Positions 1 to 8,522 of a DNA stretch of 64,000 nt are shown piece by piece (the stretch's first letter is position 1; every line of letters begins with the position of its first letter). The stretch covers positions 62,001 through 126,000 of the forward strand of contig NZ_JBHSBI010000014.1 of assembly GCF_042650645.1 (NCBI RefSeq). Direction: 5' to 3'. The notes beneath the pieces are model-generated. The model was not told the origin of the DNA, did no database searches, and saw nothing but the letters and a program-made list of their open reading frames with translations. This DNA is from Nonomuraea purpurea. GTDB taxonomy: Bacteria > Actinomycetota > Actinomycetes > Streptosporangiales > Streptosporangiaceae. The position numbers and the translations under genes were made by a program.

Positions 1-730
1 CGACGTTGGGGTCGGTCCTGGCGGGGTTCTGGACGGCGCCGGCCAGCGTGGCGGCCTCGACGAGGGTGAGTTTGGAGGCCGGCTTGTCGAAGAAGCGCTT
101 GGAGGCGGCCTGGATGCCGTGCGCGCCCGCGCCGAAGTAGGCGATGTTTAGATATTTTTCGAGAATCTGGTCTTTGGTGTACTTGCTCTCGATCGCCATC
201 GCGTTGCGCAACTCGGCCAGTTTGCGGGAGATCGTGGGGGCGATGGCCGCCTGCTGCTCCTCAGGGGTCTCGGCCTTGTTGACCAACACCTGTTTGACGT
301 ACTGCTGGGTGATCGACGACCCGCCCTGCATCACGCCGCCGCTGGAGAGATTCTTCAGCAGCGCTCTGGCCGTTCCCTCCACATCGATCGGCCCGTGCTG
401 GTAGAAACGGAAGTCCTCGATCGCGATCAGTGCGGTTCGCATGATCGGGGCGACCTGGCCGAGCGGCACGGACTGGCGGTTCTCGTAGTAGAAGCGGCCG
501 ATCTCCTTGCCCTTGGAGTCCTGGAGGATCGTGCGTTCGGGCAGGGGGGGTTCGTCGAGTTCTTCGGGCTTGAGGTTGAGACCTTCCATCGCGCTCTTCG
601 CCGACACTCCGGCCCCGCCGACCGCGGGTAGGGCCACGGCAGCCGCGAGGACCCCGGCCACGGTGCCCGCGATCACCAGTCGCAGGACGTTCAGGGCGGG
701 GTTGGAGCGATCTTTGCGCTGCGCTTGCAC
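1..730 (-). CDS. class A penicillin-binding protein, glycosyltransferase part (partial, 3' end outside window)
   Basis: Membrane-anchored peptidoglycan polymerase of the PonA2/PBP1A type. The GTG at 730 opens a frame that runs off the window edge; about 243 residues are visible. A short basic N-terminus is followed by one hydrophobic anchor (about residues 10-35), then the GT51 lysozyme-like domain. GT51 motifs seen in order are EDFRFYQHGPID (catalytic Glu), GGSSITQQYVKQ, and ILEKYLNIAYFGAGAHGIQAA. The transpeptidase domain, if present, lies outside. It is divergent from wblA, the same arrangement as ponA2/whiB4 in mycobacteria. No clear Shine-Dalgarno precedes the GTG, so the exact start is less sure than the identity. 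Confidence 0.93.
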   Translation of the reverse strand, partial: MQAQRKDRSNPALNVLRLVIAGTVAGVLAAAVALPAVGGAGVSAKSAMEGLNLKPEELDEPPLPERTILQDSKGKEIGRFYYENRQSVPLGQVAPIMRTALIAIEDFRFYQHGPIDVEGTARALLKNLSSGGVMQGGSSITQQYVKQVLVNKAETPEEQQAAIAPTISRKLAELRNAMAIESKYTKDQILEKYLNIAYFGAGAHGIQAASKRFFDKPASKLTLVEAATLAGAVQNPARTDPNV

Positions 731-972
731 GCTACCAAGAGTACGTCGAAAGACTGACCTAATCGGTAGCGCGACACCATTTCGCCTTGACTGGCGGGGG
801 TGACTAGTCATTCCCGGTCAAGAGCGCGCCGAGAAATTGGTCCTCTGGGGTCTGTCGGCCCGAACGGGTAGTTGCGTACGTTCTCCCTGCGGCAACTGAA
901 TACGGAGGCTCGGCGCCCGCGCCCGTCGGCCCCAAATGACGACTGACCACCTAAGGGGAGTGGGGTCGAACA

Positions 973-1269
973 ATGTGGATCACGGATTGGACCTCCCGTG
1001 CCGCCTGTAAAGGTGCGGATCCGGATGCCCTGTTCGTGCAGGGCGCCGCGCAGAACAGGGCGAAGCTCATCTGCCGGGGTTGCCCGGTTCGTACCGAGTG
1101 CCTCGCCGATGCGCTGGACAACCGCATCGAGTTCGGGGTGTGGGGCGGTATGACCGAACGGGAACGGCGTGCGCTGCTTCGACGGCGTCCCGATGTGGAC
1201 TCGTGGCGTGACCTGCTCGAGTCCGCCAAGGAAGAGTACGAACGAACCAACGAGCTGATCGCGGGCTGA
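973..1269 (+). CDS. wblA: WhiB-family Fe-S transcription factor, WblA/WhiB4 type
   Basis: A 98-residue Wbl protein. The four cluster-binding cysteines are C12, C34, C37 and C43 (C-X21-C-X2-C-X5-C), followed by the GVWGG turn at residues 55-59 and the basic ERERRALLRRR DNA-binding segment. Family knowledge: WblA (Streptomyces) and WhiB4 (mycobacteria) are redox-sensitive regulators of differentiation and the oxidative stress response. The neighbourhood (PBP on one side, paired ArsA ATPases and Crp on the other) matches both orthologous loci, which supports the subtype. A strong hairpin follows directly. Confidence 0.93.
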   Translation: MWITDWTSRAACKGADPDALFVQGAAQNRAKLICRGCPVRTECLADALDNRIEFGVWGGMTERERRALLRRRPDVDSWRDLLESAKEEYERTNELIAG

Positions 1270-1285
1270 CCCAAGCCCGGCGAGC

Positions 1286-1322
1286 GAAAGTACGGCCGGC
1301 GCCGTCCGTCGGCCGTACTTTC
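1286..1322. terminator. bidirectional terminator between wblA and the ATPase genes
   Basis: A perfect 12-bp inverted repeat, gaaagtacggcc (1286-1297) and ggccgtactttc (1311-1322), with a 13-nt loop and a short T run on the plus side. It lies between the convergent ends of wblA (1269) and the first ATPase gene (1325). Confidence 0.85.
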
Positions 1323-1324
1323 TT

Positions 1325-2452
1325 TCACACGCTCGCCAGCAACTGCCCGATCTGCCGCAGACCGGCCAGATCGTGGACGTCATCGGACATGGCGCGGACC
1401 TGTGTCACCGGCACGGTCGGATGAGCCGAGACGAAATGTTCCTGCTCGCGCTTCTCGCGGGCAGTGAGTTGCATCCGCCCGGCGTGCAGCCGCAGCACGG
1501 CGGCGGTCAGCTCATGTTCGCCCCTGGACCCCAGGTCCTCGGCCGCGGCGGCGCTGCGTGCCGCTGAGAGCTTAGGGGCGGGCGACACGTGGACCCGGTT
1601 GACCACCAGTCCGGCCAGTGGCATGCGCTCTTCGGCGAGCCGCTCGACGAAGTAGGACGCCTCGCGCATGGCGTCGCGCTCAGGCGCGGCCACCACGAGG
1701 AAGGCCGTGCCGGGGGCCTGGAGCAGCTTGTAGGTCATCTCGGCGCGCTGCCTGAAGCCGCCGAAGACGGCGTCGAGCGCGGACACGAACGTCTGCAGGT
1801 CCTTGATCACCTGGGCGCCCAGCAGCTTCGTCATGGCTCCCGCCATGATCCCGAACCCGGCGTTGAGCAGCCGGAACGCGCTGCGTCCTCCGGCCTTGGC
1901 GGGCGCCGTCAGCAGGCGGATGAACCGCCCGTCGAGGAAGCGCCCGAGCCGCTCCGGGGCGTCGAGGAAGTCGAGCGCGGAGCGCGACGGCGGCGTGTCC
2001 ACGATGATCAGGTCCCACTCGTCCGAGCGGCGGAGCTGGCCGAGCTTCTCCATGGCCATGTACTCCTGCGTGCCCGCGAAGCTGGAGGACAGGGACTGGT
2101 AGAAGGGGTTCGACAGGATCTGGCGGGCCCGTACGGGGTCGGCGTGCGCCTCGATGATCTCGTCGAAGGTGCGCTTCATGTCGAGCATCATCGCGAACAA
2201 CTCGCCGCCGCCCTCGGGCGAGCTGACCAGGCGCGGAGTGTTGTCGAGCTCGGTCAGCCCCATCGACTGGGCCAGCCGCCTGGCGGGGTCGACGGTCAGC
2301 ACCACCGCGCGCCTGCCGCGTTCCGCGGCACGCAGGCCGAGCGCGGCCGCGGTCGTGGTCTTGCCCACGCCGCCGGCGCCGCAGCAGACCACGATCCTGG
2401 TGCCGGAGTCGTCGAGTATGGCGTCGATGTCGAGCTTGGCCGGCTTCTTCAC
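1325..2452 (-). CDS. ArsA/GET3-like anion-transporting ATPase, downstream paralogue
   Basis: A 375-residue soluble SIMIBI ATPase. The deviant P-loop GAGGVGKTT is at residues 25-33, followed by a switch-type LTVDPARRLAQ segment and an IIVDTPPS Walker-B-like motif. It corresponds by position and sequence type to Rv3680 of M. tuberculosis, where the Rv3679/Rv3680 pair forms an ArsA-like complex; the exact substrate is not established here. The GTG start overlaps the stop of the upstream paralogue by 4 nt (GTGA), with GGAG just ahead, so the two are translationally coupled and likely act as a heterodimer. Confidence 0.9.
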   Translation of the reverse strand: MKKPAKLDIDAILDDSGTRIVVCCGAGGVGKTTTAAALGLRAAERGRRAVVLTVDPARRLAQSMGLTELDNTPRLVSSPEGGGELFAMMLDMKRTFDEIIEAHADPVRARQILSNPFYQSLSSSFAGTQEYMAMEKLGQLRRSDEWDLIIVDTPPSRSALDFLDAPERLGRFLDGRFIRLLTAPAKAGGRSAFRLLNAGFGIMAGAMTKLLGAQVIKDLQTFVSALDAVFGGFRQRAEMTYKLLQAPGTAFLVVAAPERDAMREASYFVERLAEERMPLAGLVVNRVHVSPAPKLSAARSAAAAEDLGSRGEHELTAAVLRLHAGRMQLTAREKREQEHFVSAHPTVPVTQVRAMSDDVHDLAGLRQIGQLLASV

Positions 2453-3450
2453 GCTGCTCCCTGGGTGCGCATGCTCTCGGCCAGCTCGTACAGCCCGGCC
2501 AGGTCCACTCCGTCGGCCAGCAGCGGCAGGTCGTAGCCCTTGAGCCCCGCCCCGGCCAGCGACTCGCGCTCGACGCGCTCCAACTCGGTGCGGCGGGCGT
2601 GCTCGACGACCTCCTCGGCGAGCGCCTCGGCCATCGCCGTGGCCTGCGCGCCGTCGGCCAGCCCGGCCGCCTTGAGCCCGAGGACGAGCTCCGCGGCGTC
2701 GAAGCGGCCCTTGACAGCCGTGTCAAGAGCGGCCTGCGGGAGCTGCGATTCGCGCACCATATTGACGAAAATCCCGCCGGGGGGAAGCCCGGCGGAACGC
2801 AATTCGGCGATGCCGTCGAGCGTCTCCTGGACGGGCATCTCCTCCAGCAGGGTCACGAAGTGCACCGCGGTCTCGCGGGACTTCACGACGCCGTTGACCA
2901 GATCGGAGTGGTTCTTGATCGGCCCGACCTTGGCCAGGCCCGCGACCTCCTGGGTGACGTTCAGGAAGCGCGTGATGCGGCCCGTGGGCGGCGCGTCCAG
3001 CACGACCGCGTCGTAGACCCTGCGCCCGTTCCTGCCCCGCCTGCGCACGGCCTCGGTCGTCTTGCCGGTGACGAGCACGTCGCGGAAGCCGGGGGCCACG
3101 GTGGTGGCGAAGTCGACGACGCCCATCTTGGTCAGCGCCCGGCCCGCCCTGCGCATCCCGTAGAACATCTCCATGTACTCGAGCATGGCCTCCTCGGGGT
3201 CGATGGCCAGCGCGTACACGTCGCCGCCCGCCGGCGCCACCGCGATCTTGCGCTCCTCGTAGGGGAGCGGCGGCAGGTCGAAGATCTGCGCGATGCCCTG
3301 CCTGCCCTCCACCTCGACCAGGAGAACCTTGCGGCCTCCCGAGGCCAGGGCCAGGGCCAGGGCCGCGGCCACGGTCGTCTTGCCGGTGCCGCCCTTGCCG
3401 GTGACGACGTGCAGTCGCACGTCGGTCCAATCCGTGTCCGGAGAGTCCAC
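2449..3450 (-). CDS. ArsA/GET3-like anion-transporting ATPase, upstream paralogue
   Basis: A 333-residue ATPase with the P-loop GKGGTGKTT at residues 18-26 and an AVVLDAPPTGR Walker-B region. It has no cysteine pair of the arsenite-sensing type, so arsenical export is unlikely. It resembles Rv3679 and is the first gene of a two-gene operon with the next ATPase (4-nt overlap). It is divergent from the small gene at 3527, leaving about 76 bp for both promoters. Role beyond ATP-driven client or membrane-protein handling is inference. Confidence 0.9.
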   Translation of the reverse strand: MDSPDTDWTDVRLHVVTGKGGTGKTTVAAALALALASGGRKVLLVEVEGRQGIAQIFDLPPLPYEERKIAVAPAGGDVYALAIDPEEAMLEYMEMFYGMRRAGRALTKMGVVDFATTVAPGFRDVLVTGKTTEAVRRRGRNGRRVYDAVVLDAPPTGRITRFLNVTQEVAGLAKVGPIKNHSDLVNGVVKSRETAVHFVTLLEEMPVQETLDGIAELRSAGLPPGGIFVNMVRESQLPQAALDTAVKGRFDAAELVLGLKAAGLADGAQATAMAEALAEEVVEHARRTELERVERESLAGAGLKGYDLPLLADGVDLAGLYELAESMRTQGAA

Positions 3451-3526
3451 GTTTCGAGGCTACCGAACGGCCATTTGCCGGATGCCGACGACCAGTGTTT
3501 GAGATTGCTCACAATAAGGTGGCCCC

Positions 3527-3682
3527 ATGAAGAAGTGGGAGTACCTCACAGCCCCCGTGCTGATCCACAACACCAAGATGATCCTGGACAACTTCGGCGT
3601 CGACGGCTGGGAGCTGGTCCAGATCGTGCCGGGCCCAACGCCCGAGAACCTCGTCGCCTACTTCAAGCGGGAGAAGCAGTGA
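3527..3682 (+). CDS. small conserved DUF4177-like protein (51 aa)
   Basis: A 51-residue protein starting MKKWEYLTAP and ending FKREKQ. It contains the DGWELVQIVPG core, the hallmark of small DUF4177-like beta-hairpin proteins (WEY...GWELV). It sits directly ahead of the RidA gene and its TGA overlaps the RidA GTG by 4 nt, so both are co-translated. M. tuberculosis has a similarly small gene, Rv3678A, in this slot. Function unknown; it could be a partner or regulator of the RidA protein. Confidence 0.85.
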   Translation: MKKWEYLTAPVLIHNTKMILDNFGVDGWELVQIVPGPTPENLVAYFKREKQ

Positions 3683-4137
3683 CGCCCGAGCAGAAGCTGG
3701 CCGATCTCGGCCTGGAGCTCCCCGAGGTGCCCGCGCCGGTCGCCGCCTACGTGCCCGCCGTCCGCACGGGCAACCTCGTCTACACCTCGGGGCAGGTGCC
3801 CTTCGCCCACGGCAAGTTGCTCATGACGGGCAAGCTGGGCGCCGAGCTGACCACCGAGCAGGGCGCCGAGATGGCCGCCGTCTGCGCGCTCAACGCGCTG
3901 GCCGCGCTCAGGTCGGAGGTCGGCGACCTGAGCAAGGTCACGCGGATCGTCAAGGTCGTGGTGTTCGTGGCCGGCGAGCCCACCTTCACCGACCAGCCCA
4001 AGGTCGGCAACGGCGCCAGCGAGTTGCTGGCGCAGGTGTTCGGCGAGGCGGGCAGGCACGCGCGCAGCGCCGTCGGCGTGGCCGCGCTCCCACTGGACGC
4101 GCCCGTGGAAGTGGAGCTGATCGCCGAAGTCGCCTGA
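3679..4137 (+). CDS. RidA/YjgF-family protein
   Basis: A 152-residue YjgF/YER057c/UK114 protein. Family members hydrolyse reactive enamine/imine intermediates released by PLP enzymes, as homotrimers in the cytosol. Visible family features are the N-terminal VRTGNLVYTSGQVPF strand, the DLSKVTRIVKVVVFV core and the C-terminal RSAVGVAALPLDAPVEVE segment, whose Arg binds the substrate carboxylate in RidA. GTG start chosen because it overlaps the upstream stop (GTGA). Orthologous by position to Rv3678c. Some subfamily members lack deaminase activity, so the precise reaction is not certain. Confidence 0.9.
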   Translation: MTPEQKLADLGLELPEVPAPVAAYVPAVRTGNLVYTSGQVPFAHGKLLMTGKLGAELTTEQGAEMAAVCALNALAALRSEVGDLSKVTRIVKVVVFVAGEPTFTDQPKVGNGASELLAQVFGEAGRHARSAVGVAALPLDAPVEVELIAEVA

Positions 4138-4183
4138 GCGGGGATATGTCACCATGACCGAGTGATGTCCTAGAGGAGGTCAT

Positions 4184-4996
4184 GTGACCGGTTTTCCGCT
4201 TCCAGCTGAGCTCGCCGCGCGGGCACGGGACATCAACGCCGGACTCGTGGCGCCGGTGCCCGCGCGCGACGCCGCCACCGTCGTGCTGCTGCGTGAGGGC
4301 CCGCGGGGGCCTGAGGTCTATCTGCTGCGGCGCAAGTCCACGATGGCCTTCGCCGCGGGAGCGTATGTCTTCCCCGGCGGCTCCGTGGACCCCCGTGACA
4401 CGGATCAGGCCACGGCGTGGGCGGGGCCGTCCCCGGCGGAGTGGGGCGCCGTCTTCGCCGCGGAAGAACGGCTGGCGCGCGCCCTGGTGTGCGCGGCCGT
4501 GCGCGAGACGTTCGAGGAGTCCGGCGTGCTGCTCGCCGGCGCCGACCCGCGTTCTGTGGTCTCCGACACGACGGGCGACGGCTGGGAGGCCGACAGGCTC
4601 GCCCTGATCGACAGGAGCCTGGCCCTGGCCGGCTTCCTGGCCGGGCGCGGCCTGGTGCTCCGCGCCGACCTGCTCAAGCCGTGGGCCCACTGGATCACCC
4701 CCGAGATCGAGCACCGGCGCTTCGACACCCGGTTCTTCGCCGCCGTGCTGCCCGAGGGCCAGCGCCCGCGCGACGTCGGCGGCGAGGCCGACCAGGTCGT
4801 GTGGCAGCGGCCCGCCGAGACGCTCGACCTGGCGCGCAAGGGGGAGATCTTCCTGATGCCGCCGACGTTCCAGACGCTGACCGAGCTGGCGGCCTATGAC
4901 GGCGTACGCGAGGTGCTGGCCGCCCCCAGGGAGATCGTGACCATCATGCCCAGGGCCGTGGAGATCGAGGGCGAGATGCGGCTGGTGACCGCATGA
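4184..4996 (+). CDS. NUDIX hydrolase of the NUDT19-like long type
   Basis: A 270-residue NUDIX protein. The Nudix helix is split: YVFPGGSVDPRD (about residues 64-75) is separated from AAVRETFEESGV (about 105-116) by an insertion of roughly 30 residues, the pattern of NUDT19-type enzymes that cleave CoA or nucleotide diphosphates. The metal-binding EExG is intact. The GTG start at 4184 has a GAGGAGG site at 4173-4179; the ATG two bases upstream is out of frame. Its stop overlaps the next gene's ATG (ATGA), so the two are coupled. Substrate unknown. Confidence 0.88.
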   Translation: MTGFPLPAELAARARDINAGLVAPVPARDAATVVLLREGPRGPEVYLLRRKSTMAFAAGAYVFPGGSVDPRDTDQATAWAGPSPAEWGAVFAAEERLARALVCAAVRETFEESGVLLAGADPRSVVSDTTGDGWEADRLALIDRSLALAGFLAGRGLVLRADLLKPWAHWITPEIEHRRFDTRFFAAVLPEGQRPRDVGGEADQVVWQRPAETLDLARKGEIFLMPPTFQTLTELAAYDGVREVLAAPREIVTIMPRAVEIEGEMRLVTA

Positions 4997-5784
4997 GCGG
5001 ACTCCATATCCCGATCGACACGCCCGACGGATCGCGTACGGAACACGCCGAGAACCTGCTCGCCCCCAACCCGTCGCTCATGACCCTCGACGGCACCAAC
5101 ACGTGGGTGATCGGCGCGGGTGACCAGGTGGTCGTCGTCGATCCCGGGCCGGAGGACGAGGGACATTTGCGCCGCGTACACGATCACCTCGGCGACCGCC
5201 GCGTCACCGAGATCCTGCTCACCCACGGCCATTTCGACCACAGCGGCGGCGCCCGGCGCTTCGCCGCCATGACGCGCGCCCCCGTGCGGGCCCTGGACCC
5301 GCGCCACAGGCTCGGCGAAGAAGGGCTAGCCGACGGCGACGTGGTGACCGTGAACGGCCTGGAGATCCACGTGTACGGCACGCCAGGACACTCGTTCGAC
5401 TCGCTGTGCTTCTGGCTGCCGCAGGACCGCGCGATGCTGACCGGCGACACCGTGCTCGGTCGTGGCACCACGATCATCGCCCGCGACGGCGGCCTGGCCG
5501 ACTACCTGCGTAGCCTTGACCGGCTCAGAGCGGCCGCGGAGGGCCTGGAGGCGCGGGCGCTGCTGCCGGGCCACGGCCCGGTGCTGCCCGACCCGATCGG
5601 CGCGCTCGACGGCTACATCGCCCACCGGCGTCAGCGGCTCGACCAGATCAGGGCGGCGCGCGAGCAGGGAGCACGCACGCCGCGCGAGATCGTCCGCATC
5701 GTGTACGCCGACGTCGACAGGTCTCTCTGGCCGGCCGCCGAGATGTCGGTGCTGGCGCAACTCGACTATCTGGACCGGTTGTAG
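4993..5784 (+). CDS. metallo-beta-lactamase-fold hydrolase (LACTB2-like)
   Basis: A 263-residue MBL-fold protein. Metal ligands are visible in THGHFDHSGG (HxHxDH), TPGHSFDS and TGDTVLG, with a C-terminal LLPGHGPV loop. The C-terminal helical part resembles the LACTB2/glyoxalase-II-like group. Position matches Rv3677c. Coupled to the NUDIX gene by a 4-nt overlap. Its 3' end overlaps the convergent crp gene by 19 bp (5766-5784). Both hydrolytic thioester and nuclease activities are known for this family; which applies here cannot be read from sequence. Confidence 0.9.
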   Translation: MSGLHIPIDTPDGSRTEHAENLLAPNPSLMTLDGTNTWVIGAGDQVVVVDPGPEDEGHLRRVHDHLGDRRVTEILLTHGHFDHSGGARRFAAMTRAPVRALDPRHRLGEEGLADGDVVTVNGLEIHVYGTPGHSFDSLCFWLPQDRAMLTGDTVLGRGTTIIARDGGLADYLRSLDRLRAAAEGLEARALLPGHGPVLPDPIGALDGYIAHRRQRLDQIRAAREQGARTPREIVRIVYADVDRSLWPAAEMSVLAQLDYLDRL

Positions 5785-6446
5785 AGGCGGTCCATGTCGA
5801 GGATCACCACGGCCTTGGCCTCGATGCGCAGCCAGCCGCGCTGGGCGAAGTCGGCCAGGGCCTTGTTGACCGTCTCACGGGAGGCGCCGACGAGCTGGGC
5901 CAGCTCCTCCTGGGTGAGGTCGTGGTGGACGCGCAGGCCGTCGTCGGCCTTGGTGCCGAACCGCTCGGCCAGGTCGAGGAGCTGCTTGGCCACTCGTCCA
6001 GGCACGTCGGTGAAGACCAGGTCGGCCAGCACGTCGTTGGTGCGGCGCAGCCGCTGCGCGAGCGCGCGCAGCAGGTGGAGCGCCACCTCGGGGCGGCCGG
6101 TCAGCCAGGGCCGCAGGTCGTCGTGGCCGAGCCCGGCCAGCCGCACCTCGGTCAGCGCGGTCGCGGTGGCCGTGCGGGGCCGGGGGTCGAACAACGACAA
6201 TTCGCCGAACATCTCGCTCGGCCCCAGGACGCTCAGCAGGTTCTCCCGGCCGTCCGGGGAGGTGCGGGAGAGCTTGATCTTGCCCTCAAGCACGACATAG
6301 AGCCTGTCGCCGGTCTCGTTCTCGTGGAAGAGCGTCTGTCCCTTGGAGAGCTGGACCTCGGTGATGCTCGTGCGCAGCGCCGCTGCGCTCTCGCGATCCA
6401 GCGCGGCGAACAGGGGGGCCTTGCCCAGCACATCTTCGGTGTTCAC
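5766..6446 (-). CDS. crp: Crp/Fnr-family transcriptional regulator (cAMP receptor protein)
   Basis: A 226-residue Crp. The N-terminal cyclic-nucleotide-binding beta-roll holds the phosphate-binding cassette GELSLFDPRPRTATA; the C-terminal winged helix carries QEELAQLVGASRETVNKAL as recognition unit. The GTG at 6446 is preferred over upstream in-frame codons because GAGGAGG lies just ahead and mycobacterial and Streptomyces Crp start at the same point. Orthologous by synteny to Rv3676 and SCO3571, global regulators that bind TGTGA-N6-TCACA sites and control germination, development and metabolism. Confidence 0.95.
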   Translation of the reverse strand: MNTEDVLGKAPLFAALDRESAAALRTSITEVQLSKGQTLFHENETGDRLYVVLEGKIKLSRTSPDGRENLLSVLGPSEMFGELSLFDPRPRTATATALTEVRLAGLGHDDLRPWLTGRPEVALHLLRALAQRLRRTNDVLADLVFTDVPGRVAKQLLDLAERFGTKADDGLRVHHDLTQEELAQLVGASRETVNKALADFAQRGWLRIEAKAVVILDMDRLYNRSR

Positions 6447-6568
6447 TCTGCCTCCTCTGCTGCCATTGTGACTCACCCCACTCTGAGCGGCACACACAGG
6501 TTATGGGAATGCCGGAGTGCTCCGCCCTCGTCCTGGTTGGCAGGAATGAGTGGTATGCAGGGGGAAAG

Positions 6569-7024
6569 TTACCCGACGTTCCGGTAAGCCCCCGACAGCA
6601 GGCCGTCCACAGAGGCCACAGCGGCCGCCACAGACCGGTTGAGCAGGACACGGAGGACGTCCACCGCCTCGGGGCGGTCGGCCGGATCCGGCTGCCTGCA
6701 CCGGTCCACCGCGATCCGCAGCGCGGGAGGCAGGACGGACGGGTCGCCGTCCTTGACGCCGGTGGCCGCGAACACCACCAGATCGGCCCAGGCCCGTACG
6801 TCCTCCGCCTGCGCGCCCTCGTAGCCCGTCTGCCAGCCGATGAGCACCTGGCCCCTGGCGCCCAGCGCCACGCTCTCCGGGCTGAGCCGCACGCCCGCGG
6901 TTCCGTGCGCGTGCAGTCTGGACAGCGCCGCCAGGCAGCTCACGGCGAGACGATGCAGCGCCTGGCCGCGCAGCGGCCCTCCGAGACGAATGAAGTCCGA
7001 CAGTGCCGCGCCCTGACCGCCCAT
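6569..7024 (-). CDS. small protein resembling the C-lobe of a Ser/Thr kinase (pseudokinase-like)
   Basis: A 151-residue protein. The segment LAALSRLHAHGTAGVRLSPESVALG lines up with the catalytic loop of Hanks kinases (LHxxGVxHRDLKPxNVLL), but HRD, the catalytic Asp and the N-lobe ATP-binding Lys are absent. QAEDVRAWADLVVFAATG matches the kinase F helix (DVWALG) and the end resembles the P-x-x-RP motif (QPDPADRPEAVDVL). It is therefore a kinase-fold remnant or a non-catalytic scaffold. It occupies the slot between crp and nth. Start ATG 7024 has a GAGAGGCGG upstream. Function unknown. Confidence 0.7.
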   Translation of the reverse strand: MGGQGAALSDFIRLGGPLRGQALHRLAVSCLAALSRLHAHGTAGVRLSPESVALGARGQVLIGWQTGYEGAQAEDVRAWADLVVFAATGVKDGDPSVLPPALRIAVDRCRQPDPADRPEAVDVLRVLLNRSVAAAVASVDGLLSGAYRNVG

Positions 7025-7108
7025 GGTGACCGCCTCTCACGTCGCCAGGTTGTACGCGATCCGGCCGTCTGGGGTTCAACCGTTCTCCGAAGCTTCTACC
7101 CTTGCGAC

Positions 7109-7831
7109 ATGGCCACGAACGCGGCGGGGCGCAAGCCGGAGACCCAGCTCGCACTGGTGCGGCGGGCGCGCAAGATGAACAGGGTCCTCGCGGAGACCTA
7201 CCCGGACGCCCACTGCGAGCTCGACTTCGGCAACCCCCTTGAGCTCCTGGTGGCGACGATCCTGTCCGCGCAGTGCACGGACAAGCGGGTCAACATGGTG
7301 ACCCCCGTCCTGTTCGCGAAGTACCCGGCGGCGGAAGGCTACGCCGCCGCCGACCGGTCCGAGATGGAGGAGATCATCCGCTCGACCGGCTTCTTCCGCG
7401 CGAAGACCAACAGCATCATCGGCATGGCGCAGGCGATCTGCGAGCGTCACGGCGGCGAGGTGCCCGGCAAGCTGAAAGACCTGGTGAAACTGCCCGGCGT
7501 GGGCCGCAAGACGGCCAACGTGGTCCTCGGCAACGCCTTCGGCGTGCCGGGGCTGACCGTCGACACCCACTTCCAGCGGCTGGTACGCCGTTTCGGCTGG
7601 ACCGAGGAGACCGACCCGGTCAAGATCGAGCACATCGTGGGCGAGTTGCTGCCCAAACGCGACTGGACGATCTTCTCGCACCGGGTGATCTGGCACGGCC
7701 GCCGCATCTGCCACTCCCGCCGCCCCGCCTGCGGCGTGTGCCCGCTGGCCGCGCTCTGCCCCTCGTTCGGCACCGGCCCCGCCGACGCCGAGACGGCCGC
7801 CAAGCTCGTCAAGTCCGGCCCCTTCTCCTGA
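7109..7831 (+). CDS. nth: endonuclease III (DNA glycosylase/AP lyase)
   Basis: A 240-residue base-excision repair glycosylase for oxidised pyrimidines. The helix-hairpin-helix LPGVGRKTA contains the catalytic Lys, VDTH carries the catalytic Asp, and the C-terminal 4Fe-4S loop is complete (C-X6-C-X2-C-X5-C in CHSRRPACGVCPLAALC). The ATG at 7109 gives the standard length. Orthologous to Rv3674c by synteny. It is followed after 40 bp by the CoA-type NUDIX gene in the same direction; the thioredoxin-like gene found between the two in mycobacteria is absent. Confidence 0.96.
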   Translation: MATNAAGRKPETQLALVRRARKMNRVLAETYPDAHCELDFGNPLELLVATILSAQCTDKRVNMVTPVLFAKYPAAEGYAAADRSEMEEIIRSTGFFRAKTNSIIGMAQAICERHGGEVPGKLKDLVKLPGVGRKTANVVLGNAFGVPGLTVDTHFQRLVRRFGWTEETDPVKIEHIVGELLPKRDWTIFSHRVIWHGRRICHSRRPACGVCPLAALCPSFGTGPADAETAAKLVKSGPFS

Positions 7832-7871
7832 TCATGGGAAGTCATCGACGCCGCGGCGTGTTGGAGGTTGC

Positions 7872-8519
7872 GTGACCCAAGTGCCCGACTGGCTCGACAG
7901 ACTGGCGGCGCAGGCCCAGCAGAGCAAGATCCCCCCGTACATGAGGCCGCCCGCCGGGCGCGGCAGGGCCGCGGCGGTGCTGATGTTGTTCGGCGAGGGA
8001 CCCTTCGGCCCCGACGTGCTGCTCATCCAGCGCAGCACCCGCGGGCGCAGGCACGCGGGACAGCCCGCCTTCCCCGGCGGCGGCGTCGACCCCGACGACG
8101 GCGGGCCCGTCGCGGCAGCGCTGCGGGAGGCCGAGGAGGAGACCGGGGTCGATCCCGGTGGCGTCCACGTGCTGGGCACGATGCAGGAGCTCTACCTGCG
8201 ATACAGCGACAACCGGGTCACGCCCGTGCTGGCCTGGTGGCGCGAGCCGTGCGCGGTCCACGCGGCCTCGCCCGACGAGGTCGACTCCGTCGAACGTGTG
8301 CCGATCGCCGAACTCGTCGATCCGGCCAACCGCGTCATGCTGCGCCACCCCAGCGGCATGGCGGGGCCGGCGTTCCGGGTGCGGGGGATGCTGGTGTGGG
8401 GGTTCACCGCCATGGTGCTGGACTCGGTGCTGCGCGAGGGCGGGCTGGAACTGCCGTGGGACCCGGCGCGGGTGGAGGACCTGCCGCCCGACGTGGTGAA
8501 CCTGGCCTCCAGAGGCTGA
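7872..8519 (+). CDS. CoA pyrophosphatase-type NUDIX hydrolase
   Basis: A 215-residue NUDIX enzyme of the UPF0035/CoA-diphosphatase group. The subgroup signature LIQRSTRGRRHAGQPAFPGG precedes a Nudix box ending LREAEEETGV. The first Glu of the canonical box is replaced by Gly, but the catalytic REAEEETG is intact. GTG start with GGAGG 6 nt upstream. It precedes the MarP gene as in mycobacteria (Rv3672c next to Rv3671c), with one minus-strand gene between. Likely role is hydrolysis of CoA or related diphosphates for housecleaning. Confidence 0.88.
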   Translation: MTQVPDWLDRLAAQAQQSKIPPYMRPPAGRGRAAAVLMLFGEGPFGPDVLLIQRSTRGRRHAGQPAFPGGGVDPDDGGPVAAALREAEEETGVDPGGVHVLGTMQELYLRYSDNRVTPVLAWWREPCAVHAASPDEVDSVERVPIAELVDPANRVMLRHPSGMAGPAFRVRGMLVWGFTAMVLDSVLREGGLELPWDPARVEDLPPDVVNLASRG

Positions 8520-8522
8520 CGC

